64,000 bases of DNA from the IMG/VR virus record IMGVR_UViG_3300010354_000060, positions 18,540-82,539 of that record; one strand, written 5' to 3'. Origin of the DNA: a virus. Positions 8,241 to 17,026 of this stretch are shown here, piece by piece. A model generated the notes under the pieces. It was not told the origin of the DNA. It worked only from the letters and a program-made list of their open reading frames with translations, and did no database searches. How positions within the stretch are numbered: position 1 is the stretch's first letter; every line of letters begins with the position of its first letter. The position numbers were made by a program, and so were the translations under genes.

Positions 8241-8269
8241 ATCATAGGGCATCCCCGCCCCTTTGTCAA
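8241..8269 (-). promoter_or_regulatory. Consensus sigma70 promoter (TTGACA-17-TATGAT)
   Basis: On the minus strand TTGACA (8269-8264), 17 bases, TATGAT (8246-8241). It overlaps the stop codon of the 246-residue structural gene and points into the 67-residue gene. It marks the boundary between the late structural operon and the early tRNA/small-gene operon. Confidence 0.75.
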
Positions 8270-9006
8270 GCGATCCGCCCGTTGATTACGTATTGTGAAT
8301 TGTCACCTGGGTAGTCCGCTGGGGTCTGACCAGCATATTCTGGAATGTTCTTCTCAACATCCTTACGCTCGCCATAAACTATGTATGAGCAATTGATTGC
8401 CCCACCAGCATTGTTTTTGACAATGATCTTTGTTCCCCATTCAATTTTTTCAACAAATAATTCTTGATAAGAACCAATTGGAGTTAATACTACTCCAACA
8501 GATTCTAAATCAACCAATTCTTTCCAATATTCTGGAAGTTCAATCACAGTATTGTTGACAAGTTTTCCTCTATGATATACCTCTGCCTGAGGACCCTCCA
8601 AACAAATATAGCGAAGTCTATGATTTTCTTTTGTTGGGTGTGAAATATCAAAAGACTTTTTGCTGTTTACGTTTGAAATTAAAGCTGACCAAGCAGCCCC
8701 AGCAAATGCGGGTGCTGTAATTGTTCCTGTTGCAATAATATTTCCACTAAAATATGAGTTAGTAGCATTAACTGTAAAAGATGGAATAGGACCATAGCTT
8801 GCTTCAAGGGTCACACTTGCAGTACTCGTCCCTGCAAGGTGCAAATAGACATAATCTGAAGGAGAATCTGTATTAACAAGACACATAGAAACGTCATTCA
8901 GATTAAATCCTCCATCAAAAATATTGGAGAAGTCGTCATTATCTCTGTATGCAAAATTTACACCTGGACCTGTAAATGTTCCATACTTTTGAAAAGTGTA
9001 TGCCAT
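8266..9006 (-). CDS. Virion structural protein with LEGP/VYxRG domain (246 aa)
   Basis: Residues about 1-110 (MAYTFQKYGTFTGPGVNF...) are a Ser/Thr-rich beta segment. From about residue 125 comes a domain starting SFDISHPTKE, then CLEGPQAEVYHRGKL, IELPEYWKELVD, VLTPIGSYQELFV and IVYGERKD. The adjacent gene shares this domain almost motif for motif, and from memory it ends many fibre-type proteins of T4-like cyanophages. The start codon overlaps the upstream stop by 1 base (TAATG), so translational coupling is expected. It is probably a fibre or whisker tip component. The domain's function is not established. Confidence 0.75.
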   Translation of the reverse strand: MAYTFQKYGTFTGPGVNFAYRDNDDFSNIFDGGFNLNDVSMCLVNTDSPSDYVYLHLAGTSTASVTLEASYGPIPSFTVNATNSYFSGNIIATGTITAPAFAGAAWSALISNVNSKKSFDISHPTKENHRLRYICLEGPQAEVYHRGKLVNNTVIELPEYWKELVDLESVGVVLTPIGSYQELFVEKIEWGTKIIVKNNAGGAINCSYIVYGERKDVEKNIPEYAGQTPADYPGDNSQYVINGRIA

Positions 9007-9668
9007 TATGCTCTAACCTCAGGAATCAATGTCGGAATGTCTTTTCTTTCTCCAAAAACATGGAAGTAGCAATTGATTGGAACTCCAGGTTTTGCTTGAA
9101 GATATACTTTATTATCTCCAATTCTCTTTACAATTATATCTTGATGAGCACCTATTGGGGTAATAGAAACTGTAATGCTATCATCGTGAACTAATCCTTC
9201 CCAATAATCGGGAAGTTCAATTTCTGTTCTATTTACCAACCTTCCTCTTACATAAACACCATTCTCTGGACCTTCCAAGCAAGTATGAATTAGTTTCATA
9301 CCTTCTTGCGTTGGATGATTAATTTCAAAATTTTTGACTGAAGCAAGTAATACTCTTGTTCTAACTATATCTGCTTCAATAAATCTTGACTTGAGTAGTT
9401 CATCCACGCGAACAAATTTTTCAAATCTTGAATAAAGTTTGCACCAAAGAGAATAGAGTGGTGATGAACTTACATCACCATTACTAAGTTTTCCTACAAG
9501 GAGAGATGCTTGTGCGGAAGAATAATCACTTGCAGATCCAACTTGAACAGGTCCTTCAATATATGCAGCACCTCTTACCTTACTATCACCAACACCAAGA
9601 ACAGCAGGAGTTCCTGCTCCACACATAAACTGACCACCTACAGCGTGGTCATCTGTCATAAAAGCCAT
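9006..9668 (-). CDS. Virion structural protein, paralogue of the downstream gene (220 aa)
   Basis: Begins MAFMTDDHAVGGQFMCGAGT behind a GGAGG ribosome site. The C-terminal 110 residues (FEINHPTQEG, CLEGPENGVYVRGRLVN, IELPDYWEGLVH, ITPIGAHQDIIVKR, HVFGERKD) match the same domain in the next gene, while the N-terminal halves differ. That is the pattern of tandem duplication followed by replacement of the attachment part. It sits at the downstream end of the baseplate cluster. A structural role is inferred from context and the shared domain. Confidence 0.75.
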   Translation of the reverse strand: MAFMTDDHAVGGQFMCGAGTPAVLGVGDSKVRGAAYIEGPVQVGSASDYSSAQASLLVGKLSNGDVSSSPLYSLWCKLYSRFEKFVRVDELLKSRFIEADIVRTRVLLASVKNFEINHPTQEGMKLIHTCLEGPENGVYVRGRLVNRTEIELPDYWEGLVHDDSITVSITPIGAHQDIIVKRIGDNKVYLQAKPGVPINCYFHVFGERKDIPTLIPEVRA

Positions 9669-9676
9669 ATTACCTC

Positions 9677-10327
9677 CTAAGTTTTAATTTGTTTGCTCTG
9701 GAATTGTTTTGCTCCACCATTCTTGGAGTCTTTACTGTGAACAGCATCAGTAACACCTTGAATCATTGAACTGTAGATTCTCATGGAACTGTTTGCAGTG
9801 ATAATTGCTTGTCCAGTTGTTGCTAATCTATATGATGCAGAACCATCAATGGTAATATTTTTACCTTTTAACAGGATTGACTCGTTTGCTTTGAGTTGTA
9901 TATTCCCCTGAGTATTGTCTGGACCTTTAGCAATTAAATCAATGTCAAGAGCTTCAATGCGAACTCTTCCATTGTCTGCTTTAATAATTATATCACCATT
10001 TAACGCATGATAAAAGAGTGCGTTCTGGTCTTTCTTGATTTCATCACCACATTCTACTTGAAATGCTCCTGGAGCAGTCATAGTAGTCCATCCCTTTCTC
10101 TGACCATCTTTATCCATGGATATTTGATGGCGACCATCAGATCCTTGAAGAATTACATCTGCAGTTACATCTGCTTGTTTATGGATATGTCCAAAAGTTA
10201 TAGATCCGTGATCATTTCCATAAGTAATTGCAGTATAATTCTTTTTGGTCGTATCCTTGCTGGCATTTGGATCATAACCTGCATAGTTTGCAACTCTATT
10301 ATTTTTTATATTCTGTGGTGTTGCCAT
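9677..10327 (-). CDS. Baseplate-associated beta-helix-like structural protein (216 aa)
   Basis: The central part alternates short beta strands (NGDIIIKADNGRVRIEALDI, GNIQLKANESILLKGKNITI, GQAIITANSSMRIYS), the repeat pattern of VgrG/gp5-type triple-stranded beta-helix needles. The N-terminus contains ITYGNDHGSITFGHIH. It lies 2 bases downstream of the 1530-residue gene and in the same cluster as gp5, which in this phage has no obvious C-terminal needle. It could therefore supply a spike or needle part of the hub; this is inference from repeat pattern and position. Confidence 0.6.
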   Translation of the reverse strand: MATPQNIKNNRVANYAGYDPNASKDTTKKNYTAITYGNDHGSITFGHIHKQADVTADVILQGSDGRHQISMDKDGQRKGWTTMTAPGAFQVECGDEIKKDQNALFYHALNGDIIIKADNGRVRIEALDIDLIAKGPDNTQGNIQLKANESILLKGKNITIDGSASYRLATTGQAIITANSSMRIYSSMIQGVTDAVHSKDSKNGGAKQFQSKQIKT

Positions 10328-10329
10328 TG

Positions 10330-13300
10330 TTATTGTTCAGGGTTGGTGATATTTCTAAGAGTTCCTGGAATATTGAGATTTGGATTGTTATTGTTAGTAT
10401 CAGTACCAGATCTTTCAATTGCACTTGGAGCAGTAGTAATTCTTGCGGTGATGCTTTCTTGTAGAGTGTCGTATACTCTTACAGGATCTCCAATCGTCTT
10501 AAAGTATCCAGCATACTTGAGTCCACTTTCATAATAAACTGCACCATAATAAGATCTTCCATCAATGTATCCTGTTTGTTTTAATCCAACAAGATCTGTT
10601 ACTTGAATTAGTTTTTCTTGTGGTAATCCTGCAATTTCTCTAACTGGTGTTAATATTGGTCTTGCCGAAAAATTAATTCCTGTGTCAGTTTCAACTTGAA
10701 TAATTGGAAGTGAAGTATATCCAGATCCTGGTGTTACTACATTGACTTCAGAAATTCTTCCGAAGGAATCGCATTTATACGAAAGAGTAGCACCGTTATC
10801 TGGAACTATCGTAATCTTATCTATACCACAATTATAATTGATTCCTGGATCATCCACAACTACCTTATCTAATACAAGAATAACTGGATAACCATCAGGA
10901 GATTCTGGAAGATCAATATAATTATTCCCTGGGTCATCTACAAGAACTTCATCAACAACACCTTTACCACCAGTGATCTTTGGACAAGGAGGGGCAATCA
11001 GGACTGCAGAAGCACCCATTGGATTTCCTTCAGCCCAAGATGCTGCTGATGTTGATTGTATAACTATATCCTTGGTAACTTCTAAGGCAACACCTGTTGG
11101 ATTTATATCAAAATCATCATTTCTATTTGGAGGTGGAAGAGGAACGTTGACTAATTGAATTTTGACATCATAATTTCCGTTACTAATATTTGCAAGAACA
11201 GGAATGGGTTCTCCACCAGAAAAGTCGGTGGTTTCATAGATTTTATCGTTACCAATATAAACAGTAGCAATATTATCTCCCTGCATTTTTAATAGATATT
11301 GACCACTTTCTGGGAAAGAAACATTTTTCCAGAGTAAAGTTCTCTCTCCATTAACATCACCTTTTTTAAGAATCTTTGATTTCTTTGGTGCTTCTGTCAG
11401 TCTCTTAAAGGTTCCAATATTTGTTGAGATGACAAAATCATCCCAGTCGTCACCTTTTTCCTCACAAACAAGTTGAGTATTTGGTCTGGATCCAGATCCC
11501 CTAACATCTTTTACTTTTTCATCACCAACATATAATTTTGCGCTATTGGCAGTTGGTTTACATGGTCCGTATATTTTCCCCCCAGCAACAGTATATTTTT
11601 TTGATCTTATGTTCTCATTAATGGTGTCTATTCCTGGGATAGTAATTCCATGAAAAATACTTGAATCGTTAGCAACATTTTTTAGTTCTATTTCAACAGA
11701 ACCTTCATAATTACTCAAATCAAGATAGACTCCACCACCATTAAATCCAGAAACATTCTCATCTGTTTCCGTATCTTCAATAATTGGGGATACATTATAC
11801 TCATTCATAAATGTTGACCAAGCTTTATGGCGATAGTTATATAACTTTGGTCCAACATAAGTAATCCCGTCTTTTACATTGTCAGATAACAATCTTGAAT
11901 CTGAGAGATTTTTAGTAGCAACAATCTTTAGTGATGCATTAATATCAGATCCTCCTGCATCTAAGAAATTAAGAGTTTGCCATCCCCCAGTTTTTCCAAT
12001 AACAATCCAAGCATCATCGGCAAAAATTGGTGCTTTTTGATTTCCAATTAACTGAATGGGTCCATATTCTCTATTAACTTTAAAAACAGATTTTGAACTA
12101 ACGTTACCCTTTTCTCTAAAACTTCTCCCACTCTTCTCTCTTTCTAAAATAATTGGAGATCCATCTGGATTAGGGATGACAATTTTTGAAATGGCGATGC
12201 CATTATCATTTGGATTATCATCATATTTTAAAGATATTGAAACTTCTGTGTCAGTATTTCCACCAACAGTCATATAATATCCATCACCTTTGAGATGGAA
12301 ATGCGCTCCAGCAACTTGAGTTTCTTTTGTTAGTTGATTTTGCCAGTCTTTTGTACTGAATATCTTTTTATTGATTACCGAACTTGTTGTAATTGGTTGA
12401 TTGAAAACCTCAACTGTAATTTTGTGAGATCCTTTTCTCAAAAACTTTTTGGTTGTTGTTGGATTTTCTACCTTAAATCCTTGTAGTTTATAAACCTCTT
12501 CGTTATCAATTAATATTCTTCCCTTATTATCTACGCAACCCTTCACGCCATAGTATCCATCATAAGGAATCTCTACGTCCCAGGTATTTGTAAAATTAAT
12601 TCCAGCTCTGTCACTACCTGGGGTATCAAGTGGTGGAACAGGTGAAATTGCATACCTGTTCATGAACCTGCTCCAAGTGTTTGGAACTCTATACTTTACA
12701 GGATACCATTTCTGAGCAGACTTTGGAAATCTTGTAGACCAAATTGGATTAGTAGGACACCTTCCAAGTTGTTGGGTTGGTGGTTCTTGTGGTATTGGTG
12801 GTTCTGGAGCATCAATGGTTAGAGAAACTCCCAATGGATTTTCATACCAAGATTTAGCAGAAACAACTTTTGTTTCAGTATAAGATGATTCAATATTGAT
12901 AGCAAGAGTCATTGGGTTACCCTTTGATAGGGGTGCTCCAGGAATTTGTTCTAACTCAGCACGAATTCTATAACTTCCCGCTTTAAAATAACGAGTTTCA
13001 TTTAGATCTGGAGTTCCAATTGAAGTTCCAGGAAGAAATCCTCTCTTTCTAATAATAACTTCATCTCCACCTTCATTTACATCACGAAGACCAGTTTCAT
13101 TTCCTACGTTTCCACCAGTTTCACGATTTCCAATGTAGATTGTAACGTTGTCGTCAACAGCAACTTGAACTTTATAATATCCATCAATAGGAAAGTTTAC
13201 ATTTTGCCATCTAATGACATGAACCCCCGCAAAAGAATTTGTTTGTGCTTCTTTAGTATTTGAATTGAAAGGAGTAATTCCATAACGATCAGCTAAAGAA

Positions 13301-14922
13301 GACGTTGCAGATGCTGTTGGATTAGTTCTCCACAAAGGTCTATCTGCTTTTCCAATATAATCAACGGTATTAAAAACATTTACATTTTTAATTGGAGTTG
13401 ATGAGAGTGGATTAATTACTCTTGGTGGTGAAAGTTGTCTTGCATTTGTGGCAACTAAACTAACATTTGTAATAGGATCGTTTGGATCATTATCATATAA
13501 TGCAATTTCTTGATTGAATTGTTCTGGTAATGGTCCACTATTTCTAATTACAGTATCTTTAAATCTTGAAGATACTCCTTCAAAAATAATAGGACCATAT
13601 TTCCTATTTGCTTTAAATGTTCCTGTTGCACTAACCGATCCTATGGATCCTGTTAAAGGTCTGGATAAAACTACAGGTTTATTACTTTCAGTTGGAATAA
13701 TAATTTTGGTTGCAGCATATCCAAAATTTGCATCATCCTGCCAATAAAAAGTAAAATCAACTTCAATAATATCATTACCGCTCGTAAGCATATAATATTG
13801 ACCATTCTCTTTAATAAAAAGAGTTCCTACTTTTTGTTCTTCTGTTCTGGGTTGTAATGCTTTAGATTCATAAATTGGTTGATTTAATAAATCAATTCTA
13901 ATTTTATGATTACCTTCTTTTATTGTTTTAATGAATGGTATTGGATTTTCATTAAAATTTTGAAGATCTGAAACGAATTGATTATCTAGATATAATTTTC
14001 CGTTATTATCTCTACATCCTCTAAAGACATATTCTCCAGTATATGGGAAATTTTCTTCCCATTCCATAGAGAAAAGTGTTCCCGCAAAATCACTTCCAGG
14101 CAAATTTGATTGAGGAACTGGAGAGACTGCATAAGAATTCATGAAGTCACTCCAAGTTTTTGAAGTAGATCCTTTTGCTGGATGGGTGACTTGATAAACT
14201 TTTTGATATGATTTATTTCCGCCAGTTACCAATCTTGGTGCTTTTTTTCTGGTAGTCCACCAAGGTCTTTTTAATTTGGAAAGTTGTTTTTGATACTGGT
14301 AAATTTGTGCAGCAATTGGATCTTCTCCTTCACCAGTGAAATCATCTGGGTTCCAAGATCCAAGATCTTGACCATCTTCACCCCAGTCTATTGGATATGT
14401 AACATCCTCAGACTGAATATTGTAGACTTCATAATCATCTTCTTGATCATAAACTTCAATTGCAGTTGTTGTGATTCCAACGTTGGAAGTAAAAACTGCT
14501 CCTGCTCCAATATTACAATCATCTACAACTGATACGAATGGTGGATACTGATATCCATGTCCACCGCGAACAAGGTCCACTGCAAGAATAGATCCATTTA
14601 CGATTACTGGATTTGCTGCAGCACCAATTCCACCGCCTCCCCAGAATTGTATTTTAGGGGGACCACAAGGTTTTGGATCTGTATTACATCCCTCTACAGA
14701 TACCAAATCTTGTGGAGTTAACTTATTAACTTCATTTATATTTAAGTATCTTAGTTGCTTGTTTCCGTCTAAAAATAAAAAGAGTGTTCCTGGGTTTAAT
14801 TTGGCATACTTATTCGCATCATCAATGGAAACTCCATCAATATACCCCTTTTCTGGGTCAATATATCCTACAGTAACAACTGAAGAAGGTGGTGGTCCAA
14901 ATAGCGTGCTTTTCTTCCCCAT
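10330..14922 (-). CDS. Large virion protein with PA14-like repeats (1530 aa)
   Basis: Begins MGKKSTLFGPPPSSVVTVGY. At least three long repeats share the signature W(S)xFMNxYxxSP: WSDFMNSYAVSPVP near residue 257, WSRFMNRYAISPVP near 750 and WSTFMNEYNVSPI near 1035. The first two are followed by PGSDxAG, a Y(D/T)GxY strand with GCxDNxGxxxxDN and a GxHKIxxxxxNQPI segment. This order resembles PA14-type beta-barrels, which often bind glycans; the assignment is from pattern only. Pro/Gly-rich linkers and a tail with PGxGYTSLP elements complete it. It lies between gp5 and the needle-like gene, behind a late promoter octamer, so a baseplate or tail-tip role is likely. Confidence 0.75.
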   Translation of the reverse strand: MGKKSTLFGPPPSSVVTVGYIDPEKGYIDGVSIDDANKYAKLNPGTLFLFLDGNKQLRYLNINEVNKLTPQDLVSVEGCNTDPKPCGPPKIQFWGGGGIGAAANPVIVNGSILAVDLVRGGHGYQYPPFVSVVDDCNIGAGAVFTSNVGITTTAIEVYDQEDDYEVYNIQSEDVTYPIDWGEDGQDLGSWNPDDFTGEGEDPIAAQIYQYQKQLSKLKRPWWTTRKKAPRLVTGGNKSYQKVYQVTHPAKGSTSKTWSDFMNSYAVSPVPQSNLPGSDFAGTLFSMEWEENFPYTGEYVFRGCRDNNGKLYLDNQFVSDLQNFNENPIPFIKTIKEGNHKIRIDLLNQPIYESKALQPRTEEQKVGTLFIKENGQYYMLTSGNDIIEVDFTFYWQDDANFGYAATKIIIPTESNKPVVLSRPLTGSIGSVSATGTFKANRKYGPIIFEGVSSRFKDTVIRNSGPLPEQFNQEIALYDNDPNDPITNVSLVATNARQLSPPRVINPLSSTPIKNVNVFNTVDYIGKADRPLWRTNPTASATSSLADRYGITPFNSNTKEAQTNSFAGVHVIRWQNVNFPIDGYYKVQVAVDDNVTIYIGNRETGGNVGNETGLRDVNEGGDEVIIRKRGFLPGTSIGTPDLNETRYFKAGSYRIRAELEQIPGAPLSKGNPMTLAINIESSYTETKVVSAKSWYENPLGVSLTIDAPEPPIPQEPPTQQLGRCPTNPIWSTRFPKSAQKWYPVKYRVPNTWSRFMNRYAISPVPPLDTPGSDRAGINFTNTWDVEIPYDGYYGVKGCVDNKGRILIDNEEVYKLQGFKVENPTTTKKFLRKGSHKITVEVFNQPITTSSVINKKIFSTKDWQNQLTKETQVAGAHFHLKGDGYYMTVGGNTDTEVSISLKYDDNPNDNGIAISKIVIPNPDGSPIILEREKSGRSFREKGNVSSKSVFKVNREYGPIQLIGNQKAPIFADDAWIVIGKTGGWQTLNFLDAGGSDINASLKIVATKNLSDSRLLSDNVKDGITYVGPKLYNYRHKAWSTFMNEYNVSPIIEDTETDENVSGFNGGGVYLDLSNYEGSVEIELKNVANDSSIFHGITIPGIDTINENIRSKKYTVAGGKIYGPCKPTANSAKLYVGDEKVKDVRGSGSRPNTQLVCEEKGDDWDDFVISTNIGTFKRLTEAPKKSKILKKGDVNGERTLLWKNVSFPESGQYLLKMQGDNIATVYIGNDKIYETTDFSGGEPIPVLANISNGNYDVKIQLVNVPLPPPNRNDDFDINPTGVALEVTKDIVIQSTSAASWAEGNPMGASAVLIAPPCPKITGGKGVVDEVLVDDPGNNYIDLPESPDGYPVILVLDKVVVDDPGINYNCGIDKITIVPDNGATLSYKCDSFGRISEVNVVTPGSGYTSLPIIQVETDTGINFSARPILTPVREIAGLPQEKLIQVTDLVGLKQTGYIDGRSYYGAVYYESGLKYAGYFKTIGDPVRVYDTLQESITARITTAPSAIERSGTDTNNNNPNLNIPGTLRNITNPEQ

Positions 14923-14957
14923 TCCGTATATTAATTACAACTCTAACACGTTTTTAT

Positions 14958-14965
14958 TATTTATG
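14958..14965 (-). promoter_or_regulatory. T4-type late promoter octamer (CATAAATA)
   Basis: Minus-strand CATAAATA, about 36 bases upstream of the ATG of the 1530-residue gene, in the gap after gp5 starting at the gp5 stop region. Confidence 0.6.
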
Positions 14966-14968
14966 ACT

Positions 14969-16801
14969 CTAACCATAATCCCTATAATTCAAATCCTCAA
15001 TACCTTTTAGTGGAGTAGCATATGGTAATTGAGTGGATGGAGTTTCTGGAGTATAGTTTGCTGCTTGATTTTCAACACTCCTTTCGTTTGGTTCCTGTTG
15101 TTGAGTGGTAGAAGCAGCTCCATTATTCAATGTATGTACATCAGCAGATGGGCACTTGGGTTCATCATCGCAAGAGAAGAACTGTAGGATTTGATTTACG
15201 AATCCTAAAGCAGCAGTTACATTGCCAGTCATTCCACCAATCAGAGATGTTGCTTGATCTAAAACTGAAGTTGCAGCAGAGATAGAATTATTAATAGAAC
15301 CTGTAGCAGCGTCTACTTGATTGTTCAGAAGAGAAGTCAAATTGCCAGCAGCACCAGCAGATAAACCAGATAGTTGTGCAGCACCACCCCCAAGAGATTG
15401 GAAATTATTATAGTAAGAAGAAATGTTAGATGAAATTGGAGCAATTGCTTTATCTACGCCATCAGTAATATCATTAATTGTATTCCCCAAAACATTTCCA
15501 ACTAAAGATTCAACGCTACAAATACGAACCTTTGGAGAAGTTCCTGCTGGTGCTACATTTTTTACTGTTCCATCACTATTGTTTAAACTTTTTGAAAGAA
15601 ACTTACTGATAAGATCTTTAAGTTTTCCGATAATTTTATTGAAAAGACACATTAATTTTTGAGTTCCTTTATCCTTTAATTCAAGAACTTTATATCTTGC
15701 ATTGGGAAGAACCTTATCAATAGCAGGTGCTATGGTTTTATTGTATTCTTTGACCACATACGCACGCACCTTTTCAAAAATATTTTTCATAAACTTTGCA
15801 ATCTGTGTTGATGCACTATCAATCAAAGACTGAACATTTACTGATCTCAATTTATTACTAACAGCATCAATGTAACTATTTGCTGCTTGTTGGATTTTAT
15901 TAATGTCGTTGGTTAGATTTTCAATTACAACTTGAATATTCTTTAGATCGGTTTTCTGTTTCTCACATGGACTTGAGAGTGGAGTCTTTCTAATGTATTT
16001 GTCATGACGAGCAACATCAGCCGCTGTTGTTTGATGAACAGAAGCTGAACTTTCTAATGTAGCACCAGGAGAAGGTGGAGTTTGTGGACTTGCTGCAGCA
16101 GATGCTTCCTGACGAGTAGCAGCAACTGTTCTTTCTGCAATCAGTCTTTCTCTTGCTTCTCCTGTCAGTCCAATTTTATCGGCATCTGCTCTTGCAGACT
16201 GTGCTGCAGCAAGTTCTGCTTTTGTTGGAGGTCTTGATGGATCTCTACCATACTTATCAAGAACTACTCCTGGTTTAGAAGAAGATGATGGAGTTCCTGT
16301 TGATGATGGTTTTTCAACTTTCAATCCAAAGTCAGGAGCTTTGATGTTAGGATCTGGAGTTGTTCCTTTTGCATACCCACTGATAGGAACAAATCCCTTT
16401 TCACCAATCTTTGTTCCTAATGCGGTTTGTGCATTGTTACCAAGAACGCCCATGATAACGGGGTTCTGACCATCAGATCCGTCTAAGAAAAATCCAAATA
16501 CAAAATTACCCTGTCTTAGGTTAGGGGTCTGAACACTCTGCCCCTGCCCACCACCAGCGGTGATTGGATACATGACCTGTGCCCAAGGCAGTTGATCATT
16601 TGGAATGCTTTTATTTGCATCCTGATCATGATATCCAATGATCCTAACCTTATAGCGGTATCCCCAACCAGAGATTGCCTTATCAGTTGAATATTTTCCT
16701 GGGACAATATTATCCCTCCAGGTAGAATCGTCAGCAATCTGACCTATCCACCAGTTAAATGTCCCACCAAGAAAACCTGGATTATATAAAGCCCCTTCCA
16801 T
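14969..16801 (-). CDS. gp5: Baseplate hub subunit gp5-like (610 aa)
   Basis: The N-terminal 130 residues (MEGALYNPGFLGGTFNWWIG, WAQVMYPITAGGGQG, RQGNFVFGFFLDGSDGQNPV, IMGVLGNNAQT) are the OB-fold hub domain of gp5 as found in T4-like cyanophages. Residues about 180-270 are low-complexity Ala/Ser/Pro and residues 280-420 are predicted helical. The rest is an Ala/Gly-rich helical region with a short Cys pair (CDDEPKC). T4 gp5 carries a lysozyme domain and a needle after the OB-fold; I see neither here. Lytic functions instead appear in the 927-residue gene upstream. gp5 acts at the centre of the baseplate during cell-envelope penetration. Confidence 0.85.
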   Translation of the reverse strand: MEGALYNPGFLGGTFNWWIGQIADDSTWRDNIVPGKYSTDKAISGWGYRYKVRIIGYHDQDANKSIPNDQLPWAQVMYPITAGGGQGQSVQTPNLRQGNFVFGFFLDGSDGQNPVIMGVLGNNAQTALGTKIGEKGFVPISGYAKGTTPDPNIKAPDFGLKVEKPSSTGTPSSSSKPGVVLDKYGRDPSRPPTKAELAAAQSARADADKIGLTGEARERLIAERTVAATRQEASAAASPQTPPSPGATLESSASVHQTTAADVARHDKYIRKTPLSSPCEKQKTDLKNIQVVIENLTNDINKIQQAANSYIDAVSNKLRSVNVQSLIDSASTQIAKFMKNIFEKVRAYVVKEYNKTIAPAIDKVLPNARYKVLELKDKGTQKLMCLFNKIIGKLKDLISKFLSKSLNNSDGTVKNVAPAGTSPKVRICSVESLVGNVLGNTINDITDGVDKAIAPISSNISSYYNNFQSLGGGAAQLSGLSAGAAGNLTSLLNNQVDAATGSINNSISAATSVLDQATSLIGGMTGNVTAALGFVNQILQFFSCDDEPKCPSADVHTLNNGAASTTQQQEPNERSVENQAANYTPETPSTQLPYATPLKGIEDLNYRDYG

Positions 16802-16807
16802 TAGTTA

Positions 16808-17026
16808 TCAATCTTCATAAATTCTACATTCAACTGCTTCTGGATTTGCGTCACAGTAAAGTTCTAATCCAGTTGGATCATGATCATCTTCTGGATGATT
16901 GCTGCGATAGCTTTCTAAACTTTGTAGTTCGTCTTCTAAATGGCGACGACGTTGAGCACTGAGATTTGAGTCATCTAACTCTGTTTTGTCAGCATCTATG
17001 TGCTGGTGAATTGTGCGGTCGGTCAT
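16808..17026 (-). CDS. Small conserved phage protein between hub genes (72 aa)
   Basis: Begins MTDRTIHQHIDADKTELDDS and ends CDANPEAVECRIYED. It is very acidic and His-rich, with a helical stretch SAQRRRHLEDELQSLESYRS. The start overlaps the stop of the 447-residue hub gene by 4 bases (ATGA-type overlap) and the gene ends 6 bases before gp5, so it is translated within the hub operon. From memory, T4-like cyanophages have a similar small ORF at this position. It may be an assembly factor. Function unknown. Confidence 0.7.
   Translation of the reverse strand: MTDRTIHQHIDADKTELDDSNLSAQRRRHLEDELQSLESYRSNHPEDDHDPTGLELYCDANPEAVECRIYED

Noticed and set aside
16516-16737. 73-codon minus-strand frame inside gp5
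   Set aside because: Different frame within the conserved OB-fold region of gp5.
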